Assembly (NCBI GenBank): GCA_031552765.1
Contig: JAVBME010000010.1
Span: forward strand, 5,183 to 69,182
Source: JAVBME01 sp031552765
Lineage (GTDB): Bacteria > Bacillota > Negativicutes > Acidaminococcales > JAISLQ01
Direction of reading: 5' to 3'
Length of the DNA stretch: 64,000 nt
The position numbers and the translations under genes are program-made. Each line of letters begins with the position of its first letter. Position 1 is the stretch's first letter. Below the pieces are notes generated by a model, which was not told the DNA's origin, did not search any database, and was given only the letters and a program-made list of their open reading frames with translations. Shown in pieces: positions 41,357 through 50,941 of this stretch.

Positions 41357-43084
41357 ATGTCTTTAAACAACATCAAAATGCGCAGCAAAATTTTTCTCAT
41401 TATCGGTATTGCCGCAATTATCGCTATCACTATCGGCGGGCTCGGAGCATATTACCTCGACAGAACTACCAAAGCTCTTGAAGACCTTTATAACGATTGC
41501 CTCTTGCCTGTAGGTTATATCGGAGACGTAAAAGCAAACATGCAAAAGACAAATGTCGCAACACTATCCATACTACTTGACAACAGCCCGCAAAATATCC
41601 AAAAACAGCAAGCGCTTTTATCAGGCATTTCTAAAAGTACCAATGAATTGATAGAACGATATAAAAAAGCCAACTCTGGTCCTAAAGAAAAAGAACTTTT
41701 CCAAAAATTCCTGCAATCTGTGGGTGAATACCGCATCGCCCGCGACAAAGGATTTAAAATGCTGGAAAGCACAGATCCAACAGCCAAGGAAGCATTTTTA
41801 AAATATAACGAAAAAGAAATCACGCCCAGATTCGAAACACTAGGCAACGACCTTGAGGCGCTTGCCAAGCACATAACCTTTGTCGCGCAGCGCGAAAAAA
41901 ATATATATGTAAATAACGCCACAACGGCTTTTATAATGATTACGGCCATTATATTGGTCGGCCTCATAATCCTCATCAGCTTTGGCGTCCTATTAGCCAG
42001 GCACATCACAGGAGTACTAAGGCATGTCACAGATGTCTCCACGCAAATCGCCGACAATGACCTAAGCGCGACACTGCGCGAAGACCTCTCGTACCGCAAA
42101 GACGAATTTGGCGATATGGGGCGTGCACTCAACAGCATGCAGAAAAATTTGAAGACTATGATCGGAAAACTCAGTTCTATCGCGGAAAACATCGCTGCGT
42201 CGAGCCAAGAGCTTACTGCCGGCGCCGACCAGACTGCAAACGCCTCCGGCCATGTGGCGAAAGCCACGACAAACATCATGCGCCAGACGGAAAAATCTTT
42301 AGCGGCGGTAACAGATGCAGCCAGCATCACCCAGCAAGTAGCCGCATCCCTTGAAGAAGTAGCGGCTACCGCCAGCACCATATCCGGCGCCGCCACAAAA
42401 GCCGCCAGCGCCTCCCACGAAGGCCGCGAAGCCGTGGAGGTAGCTGTCGCCCGCATCAATGAAGTCGGCGAAAGTACACTCGAAGTCTCCGGCGCAATTA
42501 TCGACCTCAAAGACTCTTCCAGCCGCATAGGCGAAATAGTAGAAATGATCACAGGGATCGCCGGTCAGACCAACCTCTTGGCCCTCAATGCCGCCATAGA
42601 AGCGGCGCGCGCCGGCGAACACGGGCGCGGTTTTGCGGTAGTCGCCGAAGAGGTAAGAAAACTGGCCGAAGAGTCCGGCAAAGCGGCGCAGGAAATCGCC
42701 GACCTTATCAATAAAAACGGCCAAAGCATACAAAAAACCGTAGAAATGATGGACAAACAAAAAGAATGCGTGACGCGCGGCGTAAGCACCGTAAATGACG
42801 CCGGGCAAGCCTTTAATCAAATCGCCCAGCTTGTCGACTCGCTTTCCGGGGAAGTACAGGATATCAGCAAATCTGTCCAGGAAATGGCAGTAGGCAGCCA
42901 GCGTACCGTTGATGCAGTAAACGATATCGACCGTGGCGCCAGAGAGGTAGCCGGCGAAGTGTCAAACGTGTCAGCCGCGGCCGAACAACAAGCGGCCTCA
43001 ACCGAAGAGATAGCCGCCAGCAGCCAAATGCTGGCTAAGATGGCCGAAGACCTTAGAGCCCTCGCCGCGGTATTCAGAATTTAA
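41357..43084 (+). CDS. Methyl-accepting chemotaxis protein with four-helix-bundle sensor
   Basis: 575 residues. Helix 1 (about 10-30), an alpha-helical periplasmic domain of the 4HB_MCP type (about 35-185, YLDRTTKALEDLYNDCLLP), helix 2 (about 190-212), HAMP (about 212-270) and the MCP signalling domain with TNLLALNAAIEAARAGEH and FAVVAEEVRKLAEES. TTGGAGG precedes the ATG. The tip coding region is nearly identical at DNA level to that of the receptor at 20336. Followed by a strong terminator. Confidence 0.93.
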   Translation: MSLNNIKMRSKIFLIIGIAAIIAITIGGLGAYYLDRTTKALEDLYNDCLLPVGYIGDVKANMQKTNVATLSILLDNSPQNIQKQQALLSGISKSTNELIERYKKANSGPKEKELFQKFLQSVGEYRIARDKGFKMLESTDPTAKEAFLKYNEKEITPRFETLGNDLEALAKHITFVAQREKNIYVNNATTAFIMITAIILVGLIILISFGVLLARHITGVLRHVTDVSTQIADNDLSATLREDLSYRKDEFGDMGRALNSMQKNLKTMIGKLSSIAENIAASSQELTAGADQTANASGHVAKATTNIMRQTEKSLAAVTDAASITQQVAASLEEVAATASTISGAATKAASASHEGREAVEVAVARINEVGESTLEVSGAIIDLKDSSSRIGEIVEMITGIAGQTNLLALNAAIEAARAGEHGRGFAVVAEEVRKLAEESGKAAQEIADLINKNGQSIQKTVEMMDKQKECVTRGVSTVNDAGQAFNQIAQLVDSLSGEVQDISKSVQEMAVGSQRTVDAVNDIDRGAREVAGEVSNVSAAAEQQAASTEEIAASSQMLAKMAEDLRALAAVFRI

Positions 43085-43097
43085 AAAGCAATAATGC

Positions 43098-43130
43098 AAC
43101 CCCGCCTCCGGCTGAGCCGGAGGCGGGGTT
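43098..43130 (+). terminator. Rho-independent terminator after the second chemoreceptor
   Basis: AACCCCGCCTCCGGC-TGA-GCCGGAGGCGGGGTT, a 15-bp perfect stem with a 3-base loop, then TAGTTTATCC; 13 bases after the stop. Confidence 0.92.
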
Positions 43131-43203
43131 TAGTTTATCCTTCTAGTATACATGGCTGTATGAGAATTTTGCTTGTGCAAAATTTTCTACAACCTCTACT
43201 TTG

Positions 43204-43887
43204 TTATGAAAGCATCATTTTTTCCAGTTCGAGAGGCGGTATATATTTACCATCTTTATAAGCGCGCATATTGCCGCCGGATATCTCGTCAATAAGCGCG
43301 ATATGTTTATCTTCGCCTATGCGGCCGAATTCAAACTTGATGTCGTAAAGTTCAAGTCCCTTTTTTGCCATTTCATCTTTGACCAGGCGGGCAATTTTTT
43401 TCGTGCTGGCTTTTAATATTTCGTATTCGTCTTCACTCAATATACCCAGCATCGCTAAAGCGTCTTTAGTGATCGGCGGGTCTTCCCGCCCGTCATCTTT
43501 CAGCGTTACTTCGACAAAAGCGTCTAAAACTGCGCCTTCTTTCACATAATCGCCATAACGGCGCAAAAAGCTTCCTACAGCGCGGAAACGGCATACCACT
43601 TCGAGCCCTTTGCCAAACAAGGTCGCCGGCCGTACAGTCATAGTAGCTTTTTCCACATCGGCAGACACAAAATGGGTGGGAATCCCTTGCTGGTTGAGTT
43701 TAGTAAAAAAGAACTCCGTAAGTTTGAGACCTGCCCGCCCGGCGCCTTCAATAGTAAGGCCTATAGTATTCGAACCAGGGTCAAACACGCCGTCCGTCCC
43801 TGTCACATCGTCCTTGAACTGCAAAAGATAGTTGCCGTCGTCAAGAGCATAAACATTCTTGGTTTTACCTGTGTACACAAGTTTCAC
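43204..43887 (-). CDS. purC: Phosphoribosylaminoimidazole-succinocarboxamide synthase
   Basis: 227 residues. YTGKTKNVYALDDGNYLLQFKDD, the ATP and substrate site VRPATLFGKGLEVVCRFRA(…)GSFLRRYG, ALIDEISGGNMR and DGKYIPP are family markers. It joins CAIR and aspartate in purine synthesis. The frame extends to 43947, but a GTG at 43887 preceded by CGAGGTGG fits the family N-terminus (MKLVYTGKTK). It stands apart from other pur genes. Followed by no obvious terminator in the 73-base spacer. Confidence 0.95.
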   Translation of the reverse strand: MKLVYTGKTKNVYALDDGNYLLQFKDDVTGTDGVFDPGSNTIGLTIEGAGRAGLKLTEFFFTKLNQQGIPTHFVSADVEKATMTVRPATLFGKGLEVVCRFRAVGSFLRRYGDYVKEGAVLDAFVEVTLKDDGREDPPITKDALAMLGILSEDEYEILKASTKKIARLVKDEMAKKGLELYDIKFEFGRIGEDKHIALIDEISGGNMRAYKDGKYIPPLELEKMMLS

Positions 43888-43955
43888 AAAACCACCTCGT
43901 TTTTTCAAAATACAATTTATTATATAACCAAATATCTTATAACGCAAATCTTCTC

Positions 43956-44549
43956 TTACATAAGCAATAAACCGGCAATACCGGTAATGATGATGATGTT
44001 TATCGGCCCGACGGCAAACTTATGGTGCAAAACAAACGCCGTAATACCGATCATGATGCCCACCGGATTCAAACTGCCCATTATCGCGGCGACACCTGCG
44101 GTTTGATTTATTGCCGCGCCTGTTTTAAGAAAAGCCAGCTTGCCGAAAAAAATCACCGCCGCCAGCATAAAACCTATCACCGCCGGACGAATGCCGCCCA
44201 TCACCCATTTCAGAGCGTTGCTGTCGCTTAATTTCTTCAAAGTCCCTGCCACCACGAGCATTATGATAAAGGAAGGCAACGATACGCCGAGAGTAGCGAC
44301 AAAAGAACCACAGAGAGAAAACAGCGGGCTACTGTCGCAAACTTTTGCTCCCACATAAGTAGCGGTGTTTACAGCTATCGGCCCCGGCGTCATCTGGGAA
44401 ATCGTAACGACGCGCGCGTATTCGGCCGCAGTTAGCCAGCCTTTTACCGTAACTTCTTTTTGGATTATGGAAACCATGGCATAGCCGCCGCCAAACGATA
44501 CCAAGCCTATCTTGAAAAAAGAAAAAAACAGCTCAAATAATATCCCCAT
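43956..44549 (-). CDS. Chromate transporter half (ChrA family)
   Basis: 197 residues, about six helices. FFKIGLVSFGGGYAMVSIIQKE and ISQMTPGPIAVNTATYVG are the single-domain ChrA motifs. Short ChrA proteins occur as pairs that form the full antiparallel carrier; substrate chromate or sulfate by family name only. Its start is one base after the stop of the other half. Confidence 0.87.
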   Translation of the reverse strand: MGILFELFFSFFKIGLVSFGGGYAMVSIIQKEVTVKGWLTAAEYARVVTISQMTPGPIAVNTATYVGAKVCDSSPLFSLCGSFVATLGVSLPSFIIMLVVAGTLKKLSDSNALKWVMGGIRPAVIGFMLAAVIFFGKLAFLKTGAAINQTAGVAAIMGSLNPVGIMIGITAFVLHHKFAVGPINIIIITGIAGLLLM

Positions 44550-44550
44550 A

Positions 44551-45105
44551 TTAACTTACCCGGGCTTTTTGCCGATAATATAAGTATCCCAGCGTTGCCG
44601 CTATAGCAACCAGGACTGCGATATCTACAGCCAAAAGCAGCATCGCGGCAAACCCAGCCGCGGCAAGGATGCGGCCAAAGTTATCTACTACAGCGGTCTT
44701 GGCCATCTTTATCGTGGCCGCCAGAATGAGAGCCGTTATTCCCCCGTTTATGCCGCTGAAGACTTTCGCTACGTAAAAGTTATCGCCCATCGCATCGGTA
44801 AATAAAGACGCGATGACGAAAATAACAATGAAAGACGGCGCCACAGTACCCAGCGTAGCGATAAACGCCCCGGTAAAGCCGCCCAGCTTATAGCCGATCA
44901 TAGTGGCGGCATTTATGGCTATCGCCCCCGGCATGGACTGGGAAAGGGCAAATATGTCCGTAATGTCTTTATCTTCTATCCAATGGTACTTGTCGATGAA
45001 TTCGTTCCTCATAATAGGTATCATAGCCAACCCGCCGCCAATGGTGAACAGACCTATGCGGAAAAAAGAAGCGAAAATTTTGAACATGCTGGCCGTTGTC
45101 TTCAT
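44551..45105 (-). CDS. Chromate transporter half (ChrA family), partner
   Basis: 184 residues. ASFFRIGLFTIGGGLAMIPIMRNE and ALSQSMPGAIAINAATMIGY are the same landmarks as in the partner gene, with the two halves clearly paralogous. Start placed at ATG 45105 with GAGGTG eight bases upstream rather than GTG 45114. First gene of the pair. Confidence 0.87.
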   Translation of the reverse strand: MKTTASMFKIFASFFRIGLFTIGGGLAMIPIMRNEFIDKYHWIEDKDITDIFALSQSMPGAIAINAATMIGYKLGGFTGAFIATLGTVAPSFIVIFVIASLFTDAMGDNFYVAKVFSGINGGITALILAATIKMAKTAVVDNFGRILAAAGFAAMLLLAVDIAVLVAIAATLGYLYYRQKARVS

Positions 45106-45334
45106 GAAACTCACCTCGCTATCAATGTTAACGGTTATTTGGCGAAAAAACCAGCAAAATCTTTTTCCTTAATTTTTTTGCATTTTACAAGTTAAATAAT
45201 GCAATTTTGTCATTAATATTTTTCATCACTTATTCAGTAAACACAGGATTATTAATATTTATGTCGAATTTAAAGTTTGATAAGCATTGTGTTAAAGAGT
45301 AGTATTGTCAAACTATATTGTTGGAGGACGGAAG

Positions 45335-48300
45335 ATGTTTTTCTCGCGCCTATTGCGCCCAATAGCTATACTTGCATTCTTAATATATACCGCGCAAGCC
45401 GGCCTGCCGGCCAGCGCACAGAATACGCAGCGCGAACAGATATCTTTCGCAAACATCAGCGTGGAAAACGGCCTTTCTCAAAGCAGCGCGCAGAGCATAA
45501 TCCAGGATTACCTCGGTTTTTTGTGGATAGGGACGAAAGACGGGTTAAACCGCTACGATGGCGATAATTTTACTGTATACCGCCACTCTGAATCCAATAA
45601 ATCTTCTATAAAAAATAATAATATAATCGCCATCCAGGAAAATAACCAGGGGGATCTTATAGTCGCCTTCCAGTCCGGCGGACTGAATAAATACATACGG
45701 CTAGACGACTCTTTTACCGCTCTTGGTGGGAATGTTTTTGACAACAGCCAAATCAATACCCTGTATATCGACCGCAGCAATATAATATGGGTAGCCACGA
45801 ATAAGGGGCTATTTGTCAGCGATGCCGCCGGTAAAGAATTTTCTTTGCATGTGACTCCGACCAAAGACCCCATACCCGGCTTTACAGTTACCGGCATTAG
45901 CGAAGGCATGACCAACGCCGTATGGCTATCCAGCACAAACGGACTATTGAAACACGACCGGCAATATAATGATTGCCAGTTATATAAAAATCCCTGGGGA
46001 AACTATTCGCCCGGCGCAAACAACCTAACTGCCGTTTGTGTCCTCGCTGATGGAAATGTACTCGTAGGCACGGAAGAAGACGGGGCCTTTTTGTTCAACC
46101 CGGCCGACAATACCTTCCACCCGCTGGAAGTTTCCTATGACGAACCAGGCACGCTCCTGGGACAAAAAATAACCGCCCTATTGCAGGACAGCAACGGTTT
46201 TATCTGGATCGGCACAGACGACCAGGGCCTTTCCATAAAACACCCGCGTACGCCGCATGCACGCAAATTCCGCGACTATGACATCCATAAGGGCTCTCTT
46301 AGCAATGACCGCATCCGCAACCTGTACGAAGACAGGTCGGGACGCATTTGGGTCGGCACTTTTGTCGGCGGCATCAATATGTATGACAGCCACAGAAGCT
46401 ATTTTCCCAGCATGTCGCGCCAACCGGGAAGAACCAATTCTCTTATAAACAATTCCGTACGCGGCTTTATTTCCCAGAACCCCGGCAGTCTATGGATAGC
46501 CACGGAAAACGGCCTTGATTACTGGGACAGGAATGCCAACACCTTCCGCCATTACCAGTATGAAAGCAATAACCCCTACTCAATAAACTCCAACCGCTGT
46601 ACCTCTTTGTCCCTGGACCGCGACGGCACGCTCTGGGTCTCCACCATTGACGGCATAGCGCGTTATGATAAAGAAAACGACCGCTTTATGCGCCTTGACC
46701 TTTCATACACAGGACTTGGCGGTGATTTTCGCAACAGCGAAGTTCGCGAAGTATTTAAAGACAGCCGGGGCAATTTTTGGTATGGGCTGACTAACGGGCT
46801 GGTTTTCAGCGACAAAAAAAACGGTCTGCATATCGGTTACAAAAATGACCCTAAAATATCCACCTCGCTTATCGGCAATAATATATATGAAATATTCGAA
46901 GACTCCGACGGATATATCTGGATATCCACCACCAACGGCCTTAGCCGCTTTTCCTATGCGACAGGACAGTTTTACAACTTCCAGCACAATCCCGACAACC
47001 CCATTAGCATTAGCAGCAACCTTGTGTATACTTTTTTTGAAGACGACAGCTATATCTGGATGGGTACGCTAAACGGCGGCCTCAACCGCTATAATAAACA
47101 AAACGGCGAATTTAAGATATTTACAGCAGAAACCGGCCTGTCTAATGATACTATTTATGGCATAATAGCAGACGACAGCGGCCTTTTATGGCTGTCTACC
47201 AATAACGGGCTTTGCGTTTTTGACCGCCAAAAAGAAAGCCTCGTCATGTCTTTTGGCATGAAAGACGGTTTACAGAGCCAGGAATTCAATAATAAAGCCT
47301 ACTACAAAAGCCCTGAAGGCGAAATATTTTTTGGCGGCATCAACGGCTTTAATTACTTTTTCCCGCACCGCATAAAGATAAATCCTATGGCCTCACCGCT
47401 GGTATTTACCGGAATAGATATAAACCGGGCGCCGGTCAGCACTTTCAACCGCTATGCACTTACAGGCGAAATAACTCTCAATTATTCACAAGACCACATC
47501 ACTTTTTACTTTACCACACTGGATTTTGCCACTCACGGCAAGAGAAGTTACTCTTATATATTGGAAGGATATGACAAAGACTGGATAGCCACCAAAACAA
47601 ACAATATCAGCTATGAAAAATTGCCGGCAGGCACATACAACCTGTTAATAAAAGGCTCAAACGCCGACGGCATCTGGAACGAAAACCCCATAACCATGCG
47701 TATCCACGTCCAAGTGCCGCCCTGGCGGACCCGCTGGGCTATGGCAGCCTACGTTCTTATAATGTGCTTTTTTATCCGTTTCATTATCCTGCGCCAGCGC
47801 AAAAAAGTTCTGGCGGTCGAGGAAAACAACCGGCGCCTCAATGAGATGATTGATGAGAAAACCTGGGAATTGCAGCTGAGTATGCAGGTACTTGACGAAA
47901 AGAACAAAAAGCTGTATTTCCTCACTATGCATGACGAACTGACAGGACTTTTCAACCGCAAGCGTTTTTCCGACGTTGAAGATGATTTTACAAAAGGCAT
48001 TTACAGCAACAGATTGCCGCTTTGCATAATTGTCGGCGATGTGGACGGCTTAAAACTTATAAATGACCATTTCGGCCATACAATGGGCGATGAATTTCTT
48101 AAAAAAGCTGCGGAAATAATCTCCTGTTCACTGCGCGAAGGCGACATAGCCTGCCGCATCGGCGGCGATGAGTTCGTCCTCATAATCCCCAGCTGCGACC
48201 AGGTAATTTTACAAAAGATAATAAACCGTATAGTATTAGAGGAAGACAATTACAATTCTTCCCTCGAAAGTAAGTTCTTCCTTCATATATCGCTCGGCTA

Positions 48301-48448
48301 CAGTTTCCTTGACGCCGACAACAGCTTTAAAAACGCCTTTGAGGCAGCCGACGAGATGATGTATGAAAACAAGAAAAAAGAAAAAGAATATACCTCACAG
48401 CTTATAATAAGTAAAATAGAGGAAACCAAAAGCAGGCTCGACCTATGA
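45335..48448 (+). CDS. Periplasmic beta-propeller sensor fused to diguanylate cyclase
   Basis: About 1037 residues. Signal peptide (cut near LPASAQ), two predicted seven-bladed propellers built from Reg_prop repeats (SIIQDYLGFLWIGTKDGLNR and many later DxxGxxWxGT units, about 30-690), a Y_Y_Y domain (about 710-790), one membrane helix (about 800-822), a coiled coil and a GGDEF domain (about 870-1020). The site is CRIGGDEF, with the inhibitory RxxD five residues before it (REGD), so it should make cyclic-di-GMP under feedback control. Most Reg_prop sensors carry a histidine kinase; here the output is a cyclase. Start at 45335 because GGAGG lies seven bases upstream. It opens a co-directional module that ends with an EAL protein. 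Confidence 0.9.
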   Translation: MFFSRLLRPIAILAFLIYTAQAGLPASAQNTQREQISFANISVENGLSQSSAQSIIQDYLGFLWIGTKDGLNRYDGDNFTVYRHSESNKSSIKNNNIIAIQENNQGDLIVAFQSGGLNKYIRLDDSFTALGGNVFDNSQINTLYIDRSNIIWVATNKGLFVSDAAGKEFSLHVTPTKDPIPGFTVTGISEGMTNAVWLSSTNGLLKHDRQYNDCQLYKNPWGNYSPGANNLTAVCVLADGNVLVGTEEDGAFLFNPADNTFHPLEVSYDEPGTLLGQKITALLQDSNGFIWIGTDDQGLSIKHPRTPHARKFRDYDIHKGSLSNDRIRNLYEDRSGRIWVGTFVGGINMYDSHRSYFPSMSRQPGRTNSLINNSVRGFISQNPGSLWIATENGLDYWDRNANTFRHYQYESNNPYSINSNRCTSLSLDRDGTLWVSTIDGIARYDKENDRFMRLDLSYTGLGGDFRNSEVREVFKDSRGNFWYGLTNGLVFSDKKNGLHIGYKNDPKISTSLIGNNIYEIFEDSDGYIWISTTNGLSRFSYATGQFYNFQHNPDNPISISSNLVYTFFEDDSYIWMGTLNGGLNRYNKQNGEFKIFTAETGLSNDTIYGIIADDSGLLWLSTNNGLCVFDRQKESLVMSFGMKDGLQSQEFNNKAYYKSPEGEIFFGGINGFNYFFPHRIKINPMASPLVFTGIDINRAPVSTFNRYALTGEITLNYSQDHITFYFTTLDFATHGKRSYSYILEGYDKDWIATKTNNISYEKLPAGTYNLLIKGSNADGIWNENPITMRIHVQVPPWRTRWAMAAYVLIMCFFIRFIILRQRKKVLAVEENNRRLNEMIDEKTWELQLSMQVLDEKNKKLYFLTMHDELTGLFNRKRFSDVEDDFTKGIYSNRLPLCIIVGDVDGLKLINDHFGHTMGDEFLKKAAEIISCSLREGDIACRIGGDEFVLIIPSCDQVILQKIINRIVLEEDNYNSSLESKFFLHISLGYSFLDADNSFKNAFEAADEMMYENKKKEKEYTSQLIISKIEETKSRLDL

Positions 48449-48466
48449 CCGAAAGGATATTTAGCC

Positions 48467-49156
48467 ATGAGATTACTTCGTCCGCTTCTTTTTACACTGC
48501 TGATTCTGGCTCTGAACGCTTCGCCACTATTAGCGGCGGATAAAACTTACCGTATCGCGGAAGATACCTCTTTGCCTACCGGCAAAAGCTATGTCACCTG
48601 TAAAGCCGGCAGCATCGTTACGCTAAACGCCAAAGGCCATATTATAAAAGCTACTCTGGCCAAAGATGAGTTTGTCCATACCGCGCGCATTTCTTTGCGC
48701 TTCAAGGCCGGAACCGAGATTTCGCTTGATGACAGCGGAAATGCCCGCCGCGGCATATTGTTCAACAACGAAACAATTTATAACGGGCGCAATTATTATC
48801 GTTTCCGCGCCGGCACAGTAGTAGTATTTGATGAGAAAGGCAATTTAACGGAAGGCACGCTCTTAGCCAACCAGATAATCGATACCGGCGCCATGCGCTG
48901 CCATTTTCTGGCAGCCCCGGTATATTTCCATGCGGACGGTTTTGCCGCCGCCGGTACTTTGGCAGAAGACCAAGAACTATCGAACGGACGCGTCTCTTTT
49001 ACTTACATGGGCGGTTCACAGGCAACCTTCAACAACCGGGGCTATTTGCAAAGCGGAGTACTGCTATATACTCAAAACATCGCTACCAAATACTCGACAA
49101 AATCTTTTCCCGCCGGTAGCAGAGTAAGTTATACCGGCGACGGTTACGCATTATAA
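48467..49156 (+). CDS. Exported protein with about six 34-residue repeats
   Basis: 229 residues. Signal peptide (cut near LLAADK), then six consecutive units of about 33-36 residues with the pattern F-x-A-G-(S/T)-x-V-x-F-x-x-x-G-x-x-x-x-G-T-L-x-x-x-Q: for example KAGSIVTLNAKGHIIKATLA, RAGTVVVFDEKGNLTEGTLL and MGGSQATFNNRGYLQSGVLL. The form recalls MORN or other beta-meander repeats, but I do not recognise the family. AAAGGATATTT precedes the ATG, 18 bases after the GGDEF gene, so it is probably co-transcribed. A periplasmic or surface partner of the module is a guess. Confidence 0.65.
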   Translation: MRLLRPLLFTLLILALNASPLLAADKTYRIAEDTSLPTGKSYVTCKAGSIVTLNAKGHIIKATLAKDEFVHTARISLRFKAGTEISLDDSGNARRGILFNNETIYNGRNYYRFRAGTVVVFDEKGNLTEGTLLANQIIDTGAMRCHFLAAPVYFHADGFAAAGTLAEDQELSNGRVSFTYMGGSQATFNNRGYLQSGVLLYTQNIATKYSTKSFPAGSRVSYTGDGYAL

Positions 49157-49199
49157 GCGCACCCGCGCGCATACTTTTTTAATGTAAGGAGGGCGTTTT

Positions 49200-49385
49200 A
49201 TGCTAAAAGACCCGATCCAAAGCTTTAATGACCCTAAAATGCTGGAACTTTTGAAAGAAATAAACAAAACCAAAGAAGAAATTGCCAACACCACCGACGA
49301 CATACAAAAAGATAAGCTTAAGAAGAAGCTTAACGACCAGCAGATGCACTACAACATCTTGTCTGAACGACGCGGCCCAGGCTGA
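49200..49385 (+). CDS. Small coiled-coil protein
   Basis: 61 residues, highly charged: LLKEINKTKEEIANTTDDIQ then KDKLKKKLNDQQMHYNIL has heptad character over about residues 15-52. AAGGAGGG six bases before the ATG is the best ribosome-binding site in the area, which argues that it is a real gene. No signal peptide or membrane segment, so cytoplasmic. Function unknown. It is followed by a long-loop terminator-like hairpin. Confidence 0.62.
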   Translation: MLKDPIQSFNDPKMLELLKEINKTKEEIANTTDDIQKDKLKKKLNDQQMHYNILSERRGPG

Positions 49386-49413
49386 CCTCTACCTGCGGCA
49401 ACCCATTACCCCA

Positions 49414-49459
49414 AAAACTCCGGGGCTAAGAGTTGCAAAACACTTGCCCGCGGAGTTTT
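49414..49459 (+). terminator. Long-loop terminator-like hairpin before the porin gene
   Basis: AAAACTCCG (49414-49422) pairs with CGGAGTTTT (49451-49459), with inner GGGC/GCCC pairing possible, then ATTACTG. It could terminate or attenuate transcription from the GGDEF gene before the porin. Confidence 0.55.
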
Positions 49460-49510
49460 ATTACTGCCAGTAGAGACATATTGACCAAACCGCAAGGAGC
49501 TTGATGCCTG

Positions 49511-50905
49511 ATGAGCGCATTTTTCCGGAAAACAGTCTTTTTTTGTTTGCTTGCATACTGCTGTCTCTTTGGCGCCGGACCCGCCGCCGCCAATCCGTTT
49601 GCCGACGTCCAACCCGGTCACTGGTCGTATCAGGCAACCAAAGAACTTGTAGAATCCGGTCTGGTAGACGACTATAACAACAGCATGTTCGCAAAAAACA
49701 AGCGCATTTCTCGTTATGCCCTTGCCCAGCTCGTCGGGCAGGCTTTATACCGCATAGACGAGGCTACGCCAAAACAAAAAGGAGCGATAAAGAGGCTGGT
49801 AGATGAATACCGGCCGGATCTTGAACGCCTTGGCGCTTTTGAAAACCCCAAAACACCGGAAAAAAATGCTCCCGACGCCGGAAACAATGATGTAGAAAAA
49901 CGCCTCGACACACTGGAAAAAAACACCTCCGGCATAAAAGACTGGGAGATAAGCGGCTGGTTCAACTCGGAAAACACATACGGGCAACGTTACCCTGGCA
50001 ACTCCGACCACGAATATAAATTGGAAGCGCGGCTGCAATTTGACAAAAAAGTTTCCGATACGATCAGTATTACCTATCAAATGGCCACCAAAACTTATCT
50101 TGACGGCTATAGCGCTACCGGCAACGACAACTTTGGCCAGGAATACCCGAACAGCAACAAAGAAAAAGTCTTTACCCGCTTGGCCTACCTTACCTGGAAA
50201 CCTGGCGGCCAGCACGAAATAATAGCCGGTAAATTTGCCGTTTGGCTGGCTGGCGGCTTTTTGGGCGACGATTATTTAAAAGGCGTGCAGTGGAATTATG
50301 CGACTGATAACGATATACGTTTTTCCCTTCTGGCTTCACGCTACGAGTCAAACGCCGACTGGCCGGGACTGGTTATCTACCCTGATCCGTCATCCCCTAC
50401 TGGCTACAGCGCTTACCGCAGCATCACAGACAGGGATGTCTGGTATGCAAAAATAGCCACTACTTTTGGCAAAACAGACGTCGGCCTTCACTATCTTGCC
50501 GCCAACAACAACCTTGTCAGCAAAGACGACACCAACATAATAGCGGCTACTGTGGACGGCAAATATAAAGACATAGAGCTTTCCGCCGCCTACGGCCAAA
50601 ATGTCGCGGCCAGCTCGCACAACAATATGTTTAAATTGCAGGCCGCCAAAACATTTGGCAAACATAGCGCGATAATCCAGTATTGGCTGCAAGAACAAAA
50701 CATTGACCTGCCGCTTGAGAACGGCAACCACACAGCTTTTTGGAGCGACCAGTATTCACCGGCCGGCCTGCGCGGTTATCGGCTAATATACGGTTACCGG
50801 TTCACGGACAATCTGCTTTTTGAAGCTTTCTACGGCGACTACCGCTCGCTTACTACCCACCAGACCGGGCAAAAATACGGTTTTTCCACAACACTGCAAT
50901 TTTAA
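49511..50905 (+). CDS. SLH-domain outer-membrane porin (OmpM-like)
   Basis: 464 residues. Signal peptide cut near AAANPF, then one S-layer homology domain (about 28-78: FADVQPGHWSYQATKELVES, RISRYALAQLVGQALYR), a short coiled coil (about 105-135) and a C-terminal beta-barrel with alternating aromatic strands ending in YGFSTTLQF. This SLH-coiled coil-barrel layout is the hallmark of Negativicutes, where the SLH part binds peptidoglycan and tethers the outer membrane. AAGGAG lies 11 bases before the ATG. It may also be transcribed on its own. Confidence 0.9.
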   Translation: MSAFFRKTVFFCLLAYCCLFGAGPAAANPFADVQPGHWSYQATKELVESGLVDDYNNSMFAKNKRISRYALAQLVGQALYRIDEATPKQKGAIKRLVDEYRPDLERLGAFENPKTPEKNAPDAGNNDVEKRLDTLEKNTSGIKDWEISGWFNSENTYGQRYPGNSDHEYKLEARLQFDKKVSDTISITYQMATKTYLDGYSATGNDNFGQEYPNSNKEKVFTRLAYLTWKPGGQHEIIAGKFAVWLAGGFLGDDYLKGVQWNYATDNDIRFSLLASRYESNADWPGLVIYPDPSSPTGYSAYRSITDRDVWYAKIATTFGKTDVGLHYLAANNNLVSKDDTNIIAATVDGKYKDIELSAAYGQNVAASSHNNMFKLQAAKTFGKHSAIIQYWLQEQNIDLPLENGNHTAFWSDQYSPAGLRGYRLIYGYRFTDNLLFEAFYGDYRSLTTHQTGQKYGFSTTLQF

Positions 50906-50941
50906 AGCAATAAATTATAACATGTATTAGAGGAGGCGATT

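Noticed and set aside
21631..42680. Long-distance repeat of about 40 bp (near 21631 and 42631) as a mobile element trace
   Set aside because: Both copies encode the conserved tip of chemoreceptor signalling domains, so protein-level conservation explains the match.
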